From Mesorhizobium sangaii (GTDB taxonomy: Bacteria > Pseudomonadota > Alphaproteobacteria > Rhizobiales > Rhizobiaceae): DNA of 64,000 nucleotides. The stretch is taken from positions 372,001 through 436,000 of the forward strand of contig NZ_JACHEF010000002.1 of the NCBI RefSeq assembly GCF_014207355.1. Reading direction: 5' to 3'. Below are positions 20,574 through 28,442 of this stretch, piece by piece; position 1 is the stretch's first letter, and each line of letters opens with the position of its first letter. The position numbers and the translations under genes are program-made. The notes under the pieces are model-generated. The model did not search any database. It was given only the letters and a program-made list of their open reading frames with translations, and was not told the origin of the DNA.

Positions 20574-22232
20574 ATGGCTGGTTTTTTCAAGAAGATATTT
20601 TCGTTCGGCCAGAAGGAAGTGGTCGATGAGCGCGTCGACGAGACCGCCCCGCTGCCGCCGATCAAATGGGAAGCGCTCGATGCGCTGAAGCCGGCGGCCG
20701 AACAGGTCGTTCCGGAATTTCTGAAGCGCGACGAGCCGCAGGCCGAGGTGGAAACTGCGCCGACGCCGACGGTCGAGCCGGAGGTAATTCCCGCGCCGGA
20801 ACCGTCGCCCGTCGAGCAACCGGCGCCCGAGCCGGCGCCGATCATTCCGCCAGAACCGGAAATCCAGCCTGAGCCTGCCCCGGTCGAAGAGCCGCAGCCG
20901 GTTGAACCGGAAGCGCCCATCGAGGAGCCGGCGCCGGAGGAAATCCCGGCCGCGCCTGTGGTGCCAGAGCCGATTCCCGAACCGGAGCCGCCGGAAATTC
21001 CGGCGCCGGAGCGGCCGGAAATCGTCCCACCGCAACCGCAGATACAGCCGGAGCCTGTGCCTGTTGAAGTGCCGGCGCCACCGGTCGAGGCTCCAGCCGA
21101 AACGCCGGCACCCGAAATCCCGCCGGCCGAGATTTCGCCCCCCATTCGCCAGCCGGCTCCGATCGAGCAGCAACCGGTGCGCGCCGAGATCGCGCCCGAA
21201 CCGCAGGCCGTGCCGCAACCTGCGCCAAAACCTCTTCCCGCTCCCGGCAAGGTGACCGTCGCCAAGAAGGTCGAGCAGAAGGCCGAGCCGCAGAAAGCGC
21301 CGGAACCGGCGCCGAGGCGTTCATGGTTCCAGCGCATGAGGGACGGGCTTGCGCGTTCGTCGCGCGAACTCACCGGCAACATCGCCGGCGTCTTCACCAA
21401 GCGCAAGCTGGACGAAGAGACCCTGCAGGACCTGGAGGACGTGCTGATCCGCGCCGACCTCGGCATGGAGACCGCCCTGCGCGTCACCGACGCGCTGGCT
21501 GCCAGCCGCTACGGCAAGGATGTCTCGGACACCGAGGTTCGCGCCATCATGGCGGCCGAGGTGGAAAAGGTGCTGAGCCACGTCGCCATGCCGCTGGAGC
21601 TCGATCTCTCGCACAAGCCGCATGTCATCCTGGTGGTCGGCGTCAACGGCACCGGCAAGACCACCACCATCGGAAAGCTGGCGGCCAAGCTGACCGATGG
21701 CGGCCTGTCGGTGATGCTCGCCGCCGGCGACACGTTCCGCGCCGCCGCGATCGAGCAATTGAAGATCTGGGGCGAGCGGACGAAATCGCCGGTCATCGCC
21801 TCCAAGCTCGGCGCCGATGCCGCGGGGCTGGCCTATGACGCCTTCGAGAAGGCCAAGGAAGCAGGCTCCGACGTGCTGATCATCGACACCGCCGGCCGCC
21901 TGCAGAACAAGACCGAACTGATGGCCGAACTCGAAAAGATCGTGCGCGTGCTGGGCAAGCTAGACCCGGAAGCACCGCACACCGTGTTGCAGACGGTCGA
22001 CGCCACCACCGGCCAGAACGCGCTCAACCAGGTCGAGATCTTCCGCAATGTCGCCGGCGTCAACGGCCTGGTGATGACCAAGCTGGACGGCACGGCGCGT
22101 GGCGGTATTCTGGTGGCGATCGCGGCAAAGCATAAATTGCCGGTCTATTTCATCGGCGTCGGCGAACAGGTCGACGACCTCGAACCTTTTTCAGCAAGCG
22201 AATTCGCCAGGGCGATCGCTGGAGTTGCCTGA
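20574..22232 (+). CDS. ftsY: signal recognition particle receptor FtsY
   Basis: 552 residues. An N-terminal amphipathic segment (MAGFFKKIFSFGQK) is followed by a Pro/Glu/Ala-rich low-complexity A region of about 200 residues (roughly 45-245), then the NG GTPase domain: GVNGTGKTTTIGKLA, DTAGRLQNK and TKLDGTARGG. It docks SRP-bound ribosomes at the membrane with Ffh, which is encoded at 53352. The A region is rich in PEP and PAPE repeats and explains both the extra length and the long antisense reading frame opposite it. Confidence 0.96.
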   Translation: MAGFFKKIFSFGQKEVVDERVDETAPLPPIKWEALDALKPAAEQVVPEFLKRDEPQAEVETAPTPTVEPEVIPAPEPSPVEQPAPEPAPIIPPEPEIQPEPAPVEEPQPVEPEAPIEEPAPEEIPAAPVVPEPIPEPEPPEIPAPERPEIVPPQPQIQPEPVPVEVPAPPVEAPAETPAPEIPPAEISPPIRQPAPIEQQPVRAEIAPEPQAVPQPAPKPLPAPGKVTVAKKVEQKAEPQKAPEPAPRRSWFQRMRDGLARSSRELTGNIAGVFTKRKLDEETLQDLEDVLIRADLGMETALRVTDALAASRYGKDVSDTEVRAIMAAEVEKVLSHVAMPLELDLSHKPHVILVVGVNGTGKTTTIGKLAAKLTDGGLSVMLAAGDTFRAAAIEQLKIWGERTKSPVIASKLGADAAGLAYDAFEKAKEAGSDVLIIDTAGRLQNKTELMAELEKIVRVLGKLDPEAPHTVLQTVDATTGQNALNQVEIFRNVAGVNGLVMTKLDGTARGGILVAIAAKHKLPVYFIGVGEQVDDLEPFSASEFARAIAGVA

Positions 22233-22235
22233 CAA

Positions 22236-22279
22236 GCATATCCCAAAAAGCTGCAGGCTTTTTGGATCAGATTGTGCGT
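22236..22279. repeat. ATGATCC-type palindromic repeat, copy 1
   Basis: GCATATCC, then a hairpin CCAAAAAG-CTGCAGG-CTTTTTGG, then ATTGTGCGT, right after the ftsY stop. It is related to copies at 25416-25463 and 50033-50093. It could serve as a weak stem-loop between ftsY and yciB. Confidence 0.65.
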
Positions 22280-22293
22280 AAGAAAGAAAACCT

Positions 22294-22968
22294 ATGAACC
22301 CACCCATTCTCGAACGCGATCCGTCCGATCCGCAAAAGCAGAAGAAGGAAGGCGTCAATCCGCTGCTCAAGCTGGTGCTGGAGCTGGGGCCGTTGATGGT
22401 GTTCTTCTTCGCCAATGCGCGCGGCGAGTGGCTGGTGGGGAAATTCCCTGTCCTGGCCGAATTCGGCGGGCCGATCTTCGTCGCCACCGGCCTGTTCATG
22501 GCCGCCACGGCAATCGCGCTCATCGCCTCATGGCTTCTGATGCGCACCTTGCCGATCATGCCGATGGTGTCCGGCGTCGTCGTCTTCATCTTCGGCGCGC
22601 TGACGCTCTATCTGCAGGACGACATCTTCATCAAGATGAAGCCGACCATCGTCAACACGCTGTTCGGCGGCGTGCTGCTCGGCGGCCTCTACTTCGGCAA
22701 GTCGCTGCTCGGCTATGTCTTCGATTCGGCCTTCAGCCTCGACGCCGAGGGCTGGAGGAAATTGACCTTCCGCTGGGGCCTCTTCTTCCTGTTCCTGGCC
22801 CTTGCCAATGAAGTGGTGTGGCGGAATTTCTCCACCGACGCCTGGGTTACCTTCAAGGTCTGGGGCATCATGCCGATCACGCTCCTGTTCACCTTCAGCC
22901 AGATGCCGCTGATCCTGCGCCATTCGCTCGAGGACAAGGCCGGGAAGGAAGAGAAGGCGGGCAAATAG
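22294..22968 (+). CDS. yciB: septation protein A (YciB/IspZ family)
   Basis: 224 residues with five or more hydrophobic helices. Family motifs seen: [52 protein letters not shown] and WALFF-like [18 protein letters not shown]. It is an inner-membrane protein required for normal division and septum formation in Shigella/E. coli; the exact biochemical role is unknown. It sits 62 bases after ftsY, the usual rhizobial order. Its stop is the first part of a GAGCAATTCC-type repeat. Confidence 0.93.
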   Translation: MNPPILERDPSDPQKQKKEGVNPLLKLVLELGPLMVFFFANARGEWLVGKFPVLAEFGGPIFVATGLFMAATAIALIASWLLMRTLPIMPMVSGVVVFIFGALTLYLQDDIFIKMKPTIVNTLFGGVLLGGLYFGKSLLGYVFDSAFSLDAEGWRKLTFRWGLFFLFLALANEVVWRNFSTDAWVTFKVWGIMPITLLFTFSQMPLILRHSLEDKAGKEEKAGK

Positions 22969-23016
22969 AGCAATTCCAGGAAAGCGCATAACTTCATTGG
23001 ATTGCGTCAAACAAAG
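22968..23016. repeat. GAGCAATTCC-type repeat, copy 2
   Basis: Starts at the last base of the yciB stop codon. GCAATTCCAGGAAAGCG, then GGATTGCG and AACAAAG, a diverged version of 16181-16230. Confidence 0.6.
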
Positions 23017-23032
23017 CTCTGGGGAGAGGGCC

Positions 23033-23653
23033 ATGGAATTCGTCACCACGCGCGATGAACTGAGGACGATCTACAAGACGCCGCGACCGACCGATGGCTC
23101 GATCCGCAAGGAATTGAAGGCGCTCGACGGCCATTGCCGCTCCTTCATCGGCAAGAGCCCTTTCGTGCTGATCGGCTCGTCCGACGGCGCCGGCAATGCC
23201 GATGTGACGCCGAAGGGTGACAGGCCCGGCTTCGCCGCCGTTCTCGACGACAGGACGATCGCCATCCCCGACCGGCCCGGCAACAACCGGCTGGATACGC
23301 TGGAAAACATCCTCCTCAACCCGTCGGTCGGGCTGCTGTTCCTCATTCCCGGCATGAACGAGACGCTGCGCGTCAACGGCGAGGCGCGCGTCACCGTCGA
23401 CGCGACCTTGCGCGAACGGCTCGCCGTCGACGGCAAGGAACCGCAAAGCATCGTCGTGGTCTCTGTCAAGGCCGCCTACATGCATTGCGCAAAGGCCTTC
23501 ATGCGCTCGAATCTTTGGAAGCCGGAAACCTGGTACGATCGCGCGACGCTTCCAACGCTCGGCCAGATTCTGCACGACCAGCTGGCGGTGGCCGATTCGG
23601 CCGAGGCGACCGACCGCTGGCTGGACGACGCCTACAAACAGACCATGTGGTAG
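23033..23653 (+). CDS. pyridoxamine 5'-phosphate oxidase-related FMN-binding protein
   Basis: 206 residues. A split-barrel fold protein: FVLIGSSDGAGNADVTPKGDRPGFAAVLDDRTIAIPDRPGN is the flavin-binding core, and NPSVGLLFLIPGMNETLRVNGEARV follows. This is the group annotated as MSMEG_1061/PPOX-like flavin- or F420-utilising proteins. The ATG at 23033 has GGGGAGAGGG just upstream. The substrate is unknown. A second flavoprotein gene (FMN reductase) starts 39 bases downstream, so a functional pair is possible. Confidence 0.85.
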   Translation: MEFVTTRDELRTIYKTPRPTDGSIRKELKALDGHCRSFIGKSPFVLIGSSDGAGNADVTPKGDRPGFAAVLDDRTIAIPDRPGNNRLDTLENILLNPSVGLLFLIPGMNETLRVNGEARVTVDATLRERLAVDGKEPQSIVVVSVKAAYMHCAKAFMRSNLWKPETWYDRATLPTLGQILHDQLAVADSAEATDRWLDDAYKQTMW

Positions 23654-23692
23654 GATTTTGGGACCACGATTCGTCCTGACTGGTTCCGACCC

Positions 23693-24223
23693 TTGCAGAA
23701 AATCCTTGCCATCTCCGGCAGCCTGCGGGCGGCCTCCACCAATTCCGCGCTGATCACGGCCCTGGCGCGGAATGCTCCGCCCGGCTGTCGCGTCACAGTC
23801 TATGACCGGCTTGGTCGCCTGCCGATCTTCAATCCCGACGATGAGGGCGAGCGGACGTCGCTCGAGGCATCCGAACTGATCGGCGCGGTCACTCAAGCCG
23901 ACGGCGTCATCGTCTCCTGTCCGGAATATGCCCATGGCGTGCCGGGCGGGCTGAAGAACGCCCTCGACTGGCTGGTGTCGCGCGACGCCGCTGTCGAAAA
24001 GCCCGCGATGCTGGTGCACGCCTCGCCGCGTTCGCTGTTTGCCCGCGCCGCGCTGACCGAGATCATGCGCACGATGTCGTTTGCGCTTTGCGAAGATACG
24101 CTGGAGATTGCCCTGCTCGGCAAGAAACCGCCGGAGGTGGAGACCATCCTGGCTGAGCCGGACAACCGGCTGGCTATGCACAATGCGCTGTCCGCTTTCG
24201 CGGACTTCATCGCCAGCCGCTGA
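23693..24223 (+). CDS. NADPH-dependent FMN reductase family protein
   Basis: 176 residues. Flavodoxin-like fold with the FMN phosphate loop SGSLRAASTN, VIVSCPEYAHGVPGGLKNALDWL (the family signature SPEYxxxxPGxLKNAxDW) and a C-terminal helix. It starts with TTG at 23693 and has no clear Shine-Dalgarno sequence. It may supply reduced flavin to the neighbouring PPOX-like protein; that is an inference from position only. It converges with the tautomerase gene with a 2-base gap. Confidence 0.88.
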   Translation: MQKILAISGSLRAASTNSALITALARNAPPGCRVTVYDRLGRLPIFNPDDEGERTSLEASELIGAVTQADGVIVSCPEYAHGVPGGLKNALDWLVSRDAAVEKPAMLVHASPRSLFARAALTEIMRTMSFALCEDTLEIALLGKKPPEVETILAEPDNRLAMHNALSAFADFIASR

Positions 24224-24225
24224 GG

Positions 24226-24435
24226 CTACTTCTTGCTTCTCAGTGTCTCCACATCGGTCTTGCCGACATACCAGTCGCGGGCGTTGACCTCCTCGAAGAC
24301 CACCCAGACATCGTCATTGCTGAGGCCGGTGGCGTCCATGATGGCGGCCGTGACTTTCTTGGCTATGTCCGCCTTCTTGCCCGCCGGATCGGCGGCGATC
24401 ACTTCCTTGACGATGCGGATGTTGACGAATGGCAT
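24226..24435 (-). CDS. 4-oxalocrotonate tautomerase-like protein
   Basis: 69 residues. It begins Met-Pro, giving the catalytic N-terminal Pro of the tautomerase superfamily (MPFVNIRIVKE), with the family helix KKADIAKKVTAAIMDATG and VVFEEVNARDWYVG. Length and layout fit a 4-OT subunit that assembles into hexamers. The substrate is unknown. It lies 33 bases after the gluconolactonase-like gene on the same strand and may be cotranscribed. Confidence 0.88.
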   Translation of the reverse strand: MPFVNIRIVKEVIAADPAGKKADIAKKVTAAIMDATGLSNDDVWVVFEEVNARDWYVGKTDVETLRSKK

Positions 24436-24468
24436 GATTTCCTCCCCTTCGATCTTGTTGACGGCAGC

Positions 24469-25389
24469 TCAGTACGTTTTGGCACCGTTGACCATCAGCC
24501 GCACCATGTAGAGTGAGGTGGTGCCGGCTATATAGAGGCAATTCCGCTTGTTGCCGCCGAACACGCAATTGGCGGTCACCTCCGGCACCTTGACCTTGCC
24601 GATCAGCGTCCCGTCCGGATCGTAGCAGTGGATGCCGTCGGCCGCACTGGTCCAGATGCGGCCGTCCTCATCGAGCCTGAAGCCGTCGAACAGGCCGGCC
24701 GTGCAGTCGGCGAAGACCTTTTCGCCCGACACCTTCTTGCCGCCCTTGCCGACATTGAACACCCGTATATGGGCAGGATCCTGCGCGCCATGCGTGCGGC
24801 CGGTGTCGGCGACATAGAGCTTGCTCTCGTCAACCGAGAAGGCAAGGCCGTTGGGCCTGACCATGTCCGTGATGACGGCCTCGACTTCGCCGGTGCCGGG
24901 GTCGACCCGGTAGACGTAGCAGGCGCCGATCTCGCTTTCGGCCTTGTCGCCCTCATAGTCGGTGTCGATGCCGTAGCTCGGATCGGTGAACCAGATCGAG
25001 CCATCCGACTTGACCACCGCATCGTTGGGCGAGTTCAGCCGCTTGCCGCGCCATTTGGTGGCAATGGTGGTGACCGAGCCGTCGAACTCGGTGCGGCTGA
25101 CGCGGCGGCCCGAATGCTCGCAGGACACCAGCCGGCCCTGCCGGTCGACGGTGTTGCCGTTGGAATTCCCGGAGGGCTGACGGAAGACGCTGACATTGCC
25201 GTCGGTCTCGTCGTAGCGCAGCATGCGGTTGTTGGGGATGTCGGACCAGACGACGTAGCGACCGGCGGCGAACCAGGCCGGCCCTTCCGCCCATTGGCAT
25301 CCAGTGAACAGCTTTTCCACTTGCGCGTTGGAATTGAACAGCCGCGCGAAACGCGGATCAAGAATTTCGTAATAATCTGCGGCGGCCAT
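24469..25389 (-). CDS. SMP-30/gluconolactonase/LRE family protein
   Basis: 306 residues forming a six-bladed beta-propeller. Seen: WAEGPAWFAAGRYVVWSDIPNNRMLRYDE, the metal-binding region NSPNDAVVKSDGSIWFTDPSYGID, and VRPNGLAFSVDESKLYVADTG. The Glu in the first motif, the Asn residues and the Asp in VADTG correspond to the divalent metal ligands. It likely hydrolyses a sugar lactone. The downstream tautomerase suggests a small catabolic unit. A palindromic repeat occupies the region just upstream. Confidence 0.9.
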   Translation of the reverse strand: MAAADYYEILDPRFARLFNSNAQVEKLFTGCQWAEGPAWFAAGRYVVWSDIPNNRMLRYDETDGNVSVFRQPSGNSNGNTVDRQGRLVSCEHSGRRVSRTEFDGSVTTIATKWRGKRLNSPNDAVVKSDGSIWFTDPSYGIDTDYEGDKAESEIGACYVYRVDPGTGEVEAVITDMVRPNGLAFSVDESKLYVADTGRTHGAQDPAHIRVFNVGKGGKKVSGEKVFADCTAGLFDGFRLDEDGRIWTSAADGIHCYDPDGTLIGKVKVPEVTANCVFGGNKRNCLYIAGTTSLYMVRLMVNGAKTY

Positions 25390-25415
25390 GCTTTTTCTCC
25401 CGGCATTCAGGTCGG

Positions 25416-25463
25416 GCGCATGATCCCTAAAAACCGATTCAGATTTCGGAAAGGATCATGCGC
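25416..25463. repeat. ATGATCC-type palindromic repeat, copy 2
   Basis: Perfect 11-bp arms GCGCATGATCC and GGATCATGCGC around a 26-base centre that contains CCGA/TCGG. It is followed by AAAATGAAAGTGCTACAGCG, a tail I remember as common beside this repeat in rhizobia. It lies 27 bases upstream of the gluconolactonase-like start. Confidence 0.8.
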
Positions 25464-25632
25464 AAAATGAAAGTGCTACAGCGTACTTTGTACATCCGGA
25501 AGGACGCGGCGCTGCAGGCGCGATCAAGCCAGCCGGAAATCGATCTGGCAAGATCGATGATGAGGCTTCACCGTATCTTGACGTCTCAAGGCAGGCAGGA
25601 AGCGATGCAACCTCATCAGAACTGTCGGTAAG

Positions 25633-25648
25633 AGCCGGTTAACCGGCT
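25633..25648. promoter_or_regulatory. perfect 16-bp palindrome upstream of DUF1127 gene
   Basis: AGCCGGTTAACCGGCT is fully self-complementary, 128-143 bp before the DUF1127 ATG. It is a candidate operator; no regulator is assigned. Confidence 0.4.
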
Positions 25649-25666
25649 ATGCGCTGCGTGCAATGG

Positions 25667-25696
25667 TGCATTGCAACATCTTCTTTTTGCAATGCA
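25667..25696. promoter_or_regulatory. 10-bp inverted repeat upstream of DUF1127 gene
   Basis: TGCATTGCAA and TTGCAATGCA are perfect inverted copies separated by 10 bases, centred about 95 bp before the ATG. The spacing suits binding of a dimer on one helix face with a turn between, or a stem-loop in a leader transcript. Confidence 0.45.
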
Positions 25697-25775
25697 TCAC
25701 TACTATGTCATGCTTCGTATCGATCAAGGGAGGAACAACCGGCCGCCAGAAACGCGGCACAGAAGGAACCTTGCT

Positions 25776-25943
25776 ATGATCTTCAACGATCTCATGACCC
25801 GCGCTCGCACCAGCATTGCCAAGCGCAAGCACTACAACCGCCTCGTCGCCGAAATCGACAGCTTTTCCAGCCGCGATCTGGCCGACATGCGCGCCGACCG
25901 TTCGGAAATGCTTTACCAGGTCCACAAGCAGATCTACGGCTGA
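25776..25943 (+). CDS. DUF1127 small protein
   Basis: 55 residues: a helical, Arg/Lys-rich peptide with the DUF1127 core AEIDSFSSRDLADMRADRSEM. AAGGA lies about 9 bases before the ATG at 25776. Rhizobial DUF1127 peptides are small, abundant and stress- or phosphate-regulated, and some are proposed to bind RNA. Here the gene stands alone with a long leader region bearing two dyads, so it is probably individually regulated. Confidence 0.88.
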   Translation: MIFNDLMTRARTSIAKRKHYNRLVAEIDSFSSRDLADMRADRSEMLYQVHKQIYG

Positions 25944-26010
25944 TCTCAGGTCCATTGCTCGGCGCCGCCCAGGCGCGTTGAGATTCAGGTCAGGCCGAGC
26001 CGAGATTGGT

Positions 26011-26075
26011 GGGTTCCGAGAACCGGAGCGGAGCGTACTTTTGGGTACGTGAGCCCCGGAGCACAGGAAGCCGCC
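26011..26075. repeat. Palindromic intergenic element, copy 2 (paired with 2232-2294)
   Basis: GAGAACCGGAGCGGAGC, hairpin CGTAC-TTTTGG-GTACG, GTGAGCCCCGGAGC. It matches the element at 2232-2294 except that one G-C pair in the small hairpin is replaced by T-A with its partner also changed. It again lies between two converging gene ends (DUF1127 and ccmG). Confidence 0.8.
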
Positions 26076-26102
26076 GTTTTGCAGGCAGGCATCACCTGAA
26101 TA

Positions 26103-26678
26103 TCAATGCGCCGCCAGTGCCTTGTCGATCTGCGGCAACAACACCATCCGCGCCGCCTCGGCCGTCAGCGGGCCGACATACTTGTAGGCGATCTTGCCAT
26201 CCTTGCCGATGACGAAGGTTTCTGGCACGCCATAGACGCCCCAGTCGATCGCGGTGCGGCCGGCTTCGTCGACCCCTATCGCCTGGAACGGATTGCCGAG
26301 ATCGCCGAGGAACCGGCGGGCGTTTTCCGGTTGGTCCTTGTAGTTCAGCGCCGCCATCACGAAACGCTTGTCCTGCGCCAATGCCAGCAGCACCGGATGC
26401 TCTTCGCGGCACGGCGCGCACCATGACGCAAAGACGTTGACCAGCGTGACCTTGCCGGCGAAGGATTTCGAATCGAGCCCGGGCAGGTTGATGCCCTCCA
26501 GTGCCTCCAGGTTGGTCTGCGGCGCCGGCAGGCCGATCAAGGCCGACGGCACTTCCGAAACATCGCGCCCCGACAACAGCTGCGCCAGGAACAGTCCGGC
26601 CAGGCCGAGGAAGACCAGCAGCGGCAAAATCACGAACAGGCGGCGACTGCGGGTCGGCGTTTCCGTCTCTGTGCTCAT
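26103..26678 (-). CDS. ccmG: thiol:disulfide interchange protein CcmG/DsbE
   Basis: 191 residues. One N-terminal membrane anchor (about 14-34, LFVILPLLVFLGLAGLFLAQLL) is followed by a periplasmic thioredoxin fold with the active site WCAPCREE, GVPETFVIG with the cis-Pro region, and GLPAPQ just after the anchor. It reduces apocytochrome c cysteines for heme attachment. Its ATG overlaps the ccmD stop (ATGA). It is the last gene of the ccmA-ccmB-ccmD-ccmG run. Confidence 0.93.
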   Translation of the reverse strand: MSTETETPTRSRRLFVILPLLVFLGLAGLFLAQLLSGRDVSEVPSALIGLPAPQTNLEALEGINLPGLDSKSFAGKVTLVNVFASWCAPCREEHPVLLALAQDKRFVMAALNYKDQPENARRFLGDLGNPFQAIGVDEAGRTAIDWGVYGVPETFVIGKDGKIAYKYVGPLTAEAARMVLLPQIDKALAAH

Positions 26679-26842
26679 GGCTTGGCACCCTTGTCGGAAC
26701 GCCGCCGCACGCCTGACGCTTCCAGTTCGGCGAGCTCGCGCTTGCGCGCCCGCTGGTCGAGCAGGATCCAGCCGACCAGCCCGGCCAGCACCACGGCGGT
26801 GATCGTATAGGCGGCGGTCACGTAGAGGGCGTGCGCGCTCAT
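26675..26842 (-). CDS. ccmD: heme exporter protein CcmD
   Basis: 55 residues. A single membrane helix (YVTAAYTITAVVLAGLVGWILLD) is followed by a basic tail (RARKRELAELEASG), the standard CcmD layout. It bridges CcmC and CcmE in the heme-handling complex. The ATG at 26842 overlaps the end of a 41-codon open stretch that continues the ccmB frame, again as ATGA. Upstream there is only 125 bp to ccmB, with no room for ccmC. Confidence 0.88.
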   Translation of the reverse strand: MSAHALYVTAAYTITAVVLAGLVGWILLDQRARKRELAELEASGVRRRSDKGAKP

Positions 26843-26967
26843 GCGGCAGGCCCCGCCAAGGTGCCGCTTTCCAAACCGGTCGTGTCGCCCAATTCGAACA
26901 TGCCTTCCCTTAGCCCCGCACCATCGGCTTCGCAATCGGGCGCCGCGCCGCAGCCTTTGATGTCACC

Positions 26968-27633
26968 TCAATCCGTTCCATGACGAAGCGCCAGCGCTGC
27001 CGAGACCGGGCCCAGCACCGCAAGAAACAAGGTCAGCGCGGCAAGAATGAGGAAGGGCTGCAGAAACGGATCAGGATTGGCCGTCGCGCCATAGCTCGCC
27101 GAAACGCCGAAGATCAGCACCGGGATGGTCAGCGGCAGCACCAGCACCGAGATCAGCAGCCCGCCACGCGGCAGCGCCACTGCCACCGCCGCACCGGCCG
27201 CACCGATGAAGGTGATCGCCGGCGTGCCGACCAGCAGCGTCAGCGCCGTGGCGCCGATGCTGAGCGGCTCCATGTTCATGAACAGGCCGAGCAAGGGCGC
27301 GGCGACCACCAGCGGCAGCACGCTGCCCGCCCAATGTGCCAGGCATTTGGTCAGCACCGTCAAGGCCAGCATGTGGCGATCGTTGCCGAGCACCAGCAGA
27401 TCGAGCGAGCCATCCTCGCGATCGGCCTGGAACAGCCGGTCGAGGCCAAGCAGGCAAGAGAGCAGCGCACCGATCCACAGGATCGCCGGCCCGATGCGGG
27501 CAAGCAGCTTGAGATCTGGCCCGACGCCAAATGGGATGGTGGCGATGACGGCGAGGAAGAAGATGACGCCAGTCAGCGCCCCGCCGCCGGCACGGATGTT
27601 CAGGCGGATGTCGCGCAGGAACAGGGCTAGCAT
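26968..27633 (-). CDS. ccmB: heme exporter permease CcmB
   Basis: 221 residues, the standard CcmB length, with six hydrophobic helices. MLALFLRDIRLNIRAGGGALTGVIFF is the family start; DREDGSLDLLVLGN and GTPAITFIGAAGAAVAVALPRGG follow. It forms the membrane part of the CcmAB ABC unit that releases holo-CcmE. The ATG at 27633 is preceded by GGGGGAGGGTAAG, which is the end of an intergenic repeat, so the ribosome-binding site is repeat-derived. The reading frame remains open upstream into the repeat. Confidence 0.94.
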   Translation of the reverse strand: MLALFLRDIRLNIRAGGGALTGVIFFLAVIATIPFGVGPDLKLLARIGPAILWIGALLSCLLGLDRLFQADREDGSLDLLVLGNDRHMLALTVLTKCLAHWAGSVLPLVVAAPLLGLFMNMEPLSIGATALTLLVGTPAITFIGAAGAAVAVALPRGGLLISVLVLPLTIPVLIFGVSASYGATANPDPFLQPFLILAALTLFLAVLGPVSAALALRHGTD

Positions 27634-27636
27634 CTT

Positions 27637-27755
27637 ACCCTCCCCCTTGTGGGGAGGGTCGGCGCGCAGCGCCGGGGTGGGGGAGCGGCAGGCGTCATTC
27701 GAGACCCCCACCCCGCTCCGCTTCGCGGATCGACCCTCCCCACAAGGGGGAGGGT
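27637..27755. repeat. 119-bp inverted repeat between ccmA and ccmB
   Basis: Terminal arms of 24 bp are perfect inverted copies (both read ACCCTCCCCCTTGTGGGG inward), enclosing a GC-rich core with CGGCGCGCAGCGCCGG. The right half encodes the last residues and stop of ccmA, and the left end supplies the Shine-Dalgarno sequence of ccmB. The same arm-core architecture is seen in a different family at 59734-59886. Confidence 0.9.
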
Positions 27756-28375
27756 GAGGCTCCCATCCTCAATTCCTTCGCCCCATCCAACCCCAGCGGC
27801 AAATGCGTCGCCGCAACGATGATCCCACCCTCCGCACAATGCTTCCCCATCAGCTGCGCAAATCCCCCCTCCGAGGCCTTGTCCAGTCCCGCCGTCGGCT
27901 CGTCGAGCAGCCATAGCGGCCGGCGACTGACCAGAAGCTTGGCGATCGCCGCGCGCCGCCGTTGCCCGGTCGAGAGATAACCGAAGGGCAGGTGGCCGAT
28001 GCCGCCCAACCCGACGGTTTCCAGCGCCTCTTCGACGTCGGCGTGTCCATCGCCATTGAAGTCGCGCCAGAAGCGCAGATTTTCCGCCACGCTGAGCACC
28101 GGCTTCATTGCGTTCTGGTGACCAAGGTAATGACAGGCCGACGCGATAGACGGAAATGCCTCGCCCCCGTCTTCAATCTTCGCAACGCCTTCGATCCGCA
28201 CGCTGCCTTCGGCCACCGGCAGCAGCCCGGCGATGACCCGCAGCAAGGTCGATTTGCCGGAACCATTGGGCCCGGTGACGAGCAGCGCCTGCCCGTCCTC
28301 CAGGACAAAGCCGATGCTGGAAAACACCGTGTCGCCGCCGCGTTCGCCGCCCAGATTTTCGGCGATCAGCCGCAT
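27695..28375 (-). CDS. ccmA: heme exporter ATP-binding protein CcmA
   Basis: 226 residues. ABC ATPase with Walker A GPNGSGKST, the signature LSTGQRRRAAIAKLL and Walker B LWLLDEPTAGLD. It powers release of holo-CcmE in cytochrome c maturation. I chose the ATG at 28375 (MRLIAENLGGERGG). The last 20 or so residues (after AKELRMG) are encoded by the intergenic repeat at 27637-27755 and are not family sequence, so the native C-terminus has been replaced or extended. It is divergent from acnA. Confidence 0.92.
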   Translation of the reverse strand: MRLIAENLGGERGGDTVFSSIGFVLEDGQALLVTGPNGSGKSTLLRVIAGLLPVAEGSVRIEGVAKIEDGGEAFPSIASACHYLGHQNAMKPVLSVAENLRFWRDFNGDGHADVEEALETVGLGGIGHLPFGYLSTGQRRRAAIAKLLVSRRPLWLLDEPTAGLDKASEGGFAQLMGKHCAEGGIIVAATHLPLGLDGAKELRMGASPSPLWGGSIREAERGGGLE

Positions 28376-28442
28376 CCCTCGCCTGCCCTGAAAACTAAGT
28401 GTCGCGGCAGCTGCCGCATCGCACAAATTTGCTTTGCAACTG

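Larger units (their letters stand above)
25390..25775. other. gene-free spacer with a palindromic repeat and two dyads
   Basis: A 386-base divergent spacer between the gluconolactonase-like gene and the DUF1127 gene. It holds the ATGATCC repeat at 25416-25463, a perfect 16-bp palindrome at 25633-25648 and a 10-bp inverted repeat at 25667-25696. I see no convincing reading frame in the rest (25464-25632). Confidence 0.7.

Noticed and set aside
18912..21218. 768-codon minus-strand frame over dapF, mtaB and ftsY
   Set aside because: It spans three well-supported genes on the other strand; its Arg/Leu/Gly-rich start is the complement of the FtsY Pro/Glu repeat.
26843..26905. The 20-codon MFELGDTTG mini-ORF as a real gene
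   Set aside because: It is a short piece of an open stretch following the ccmB stop, with no homology; kept only as part of the ccmC finding.
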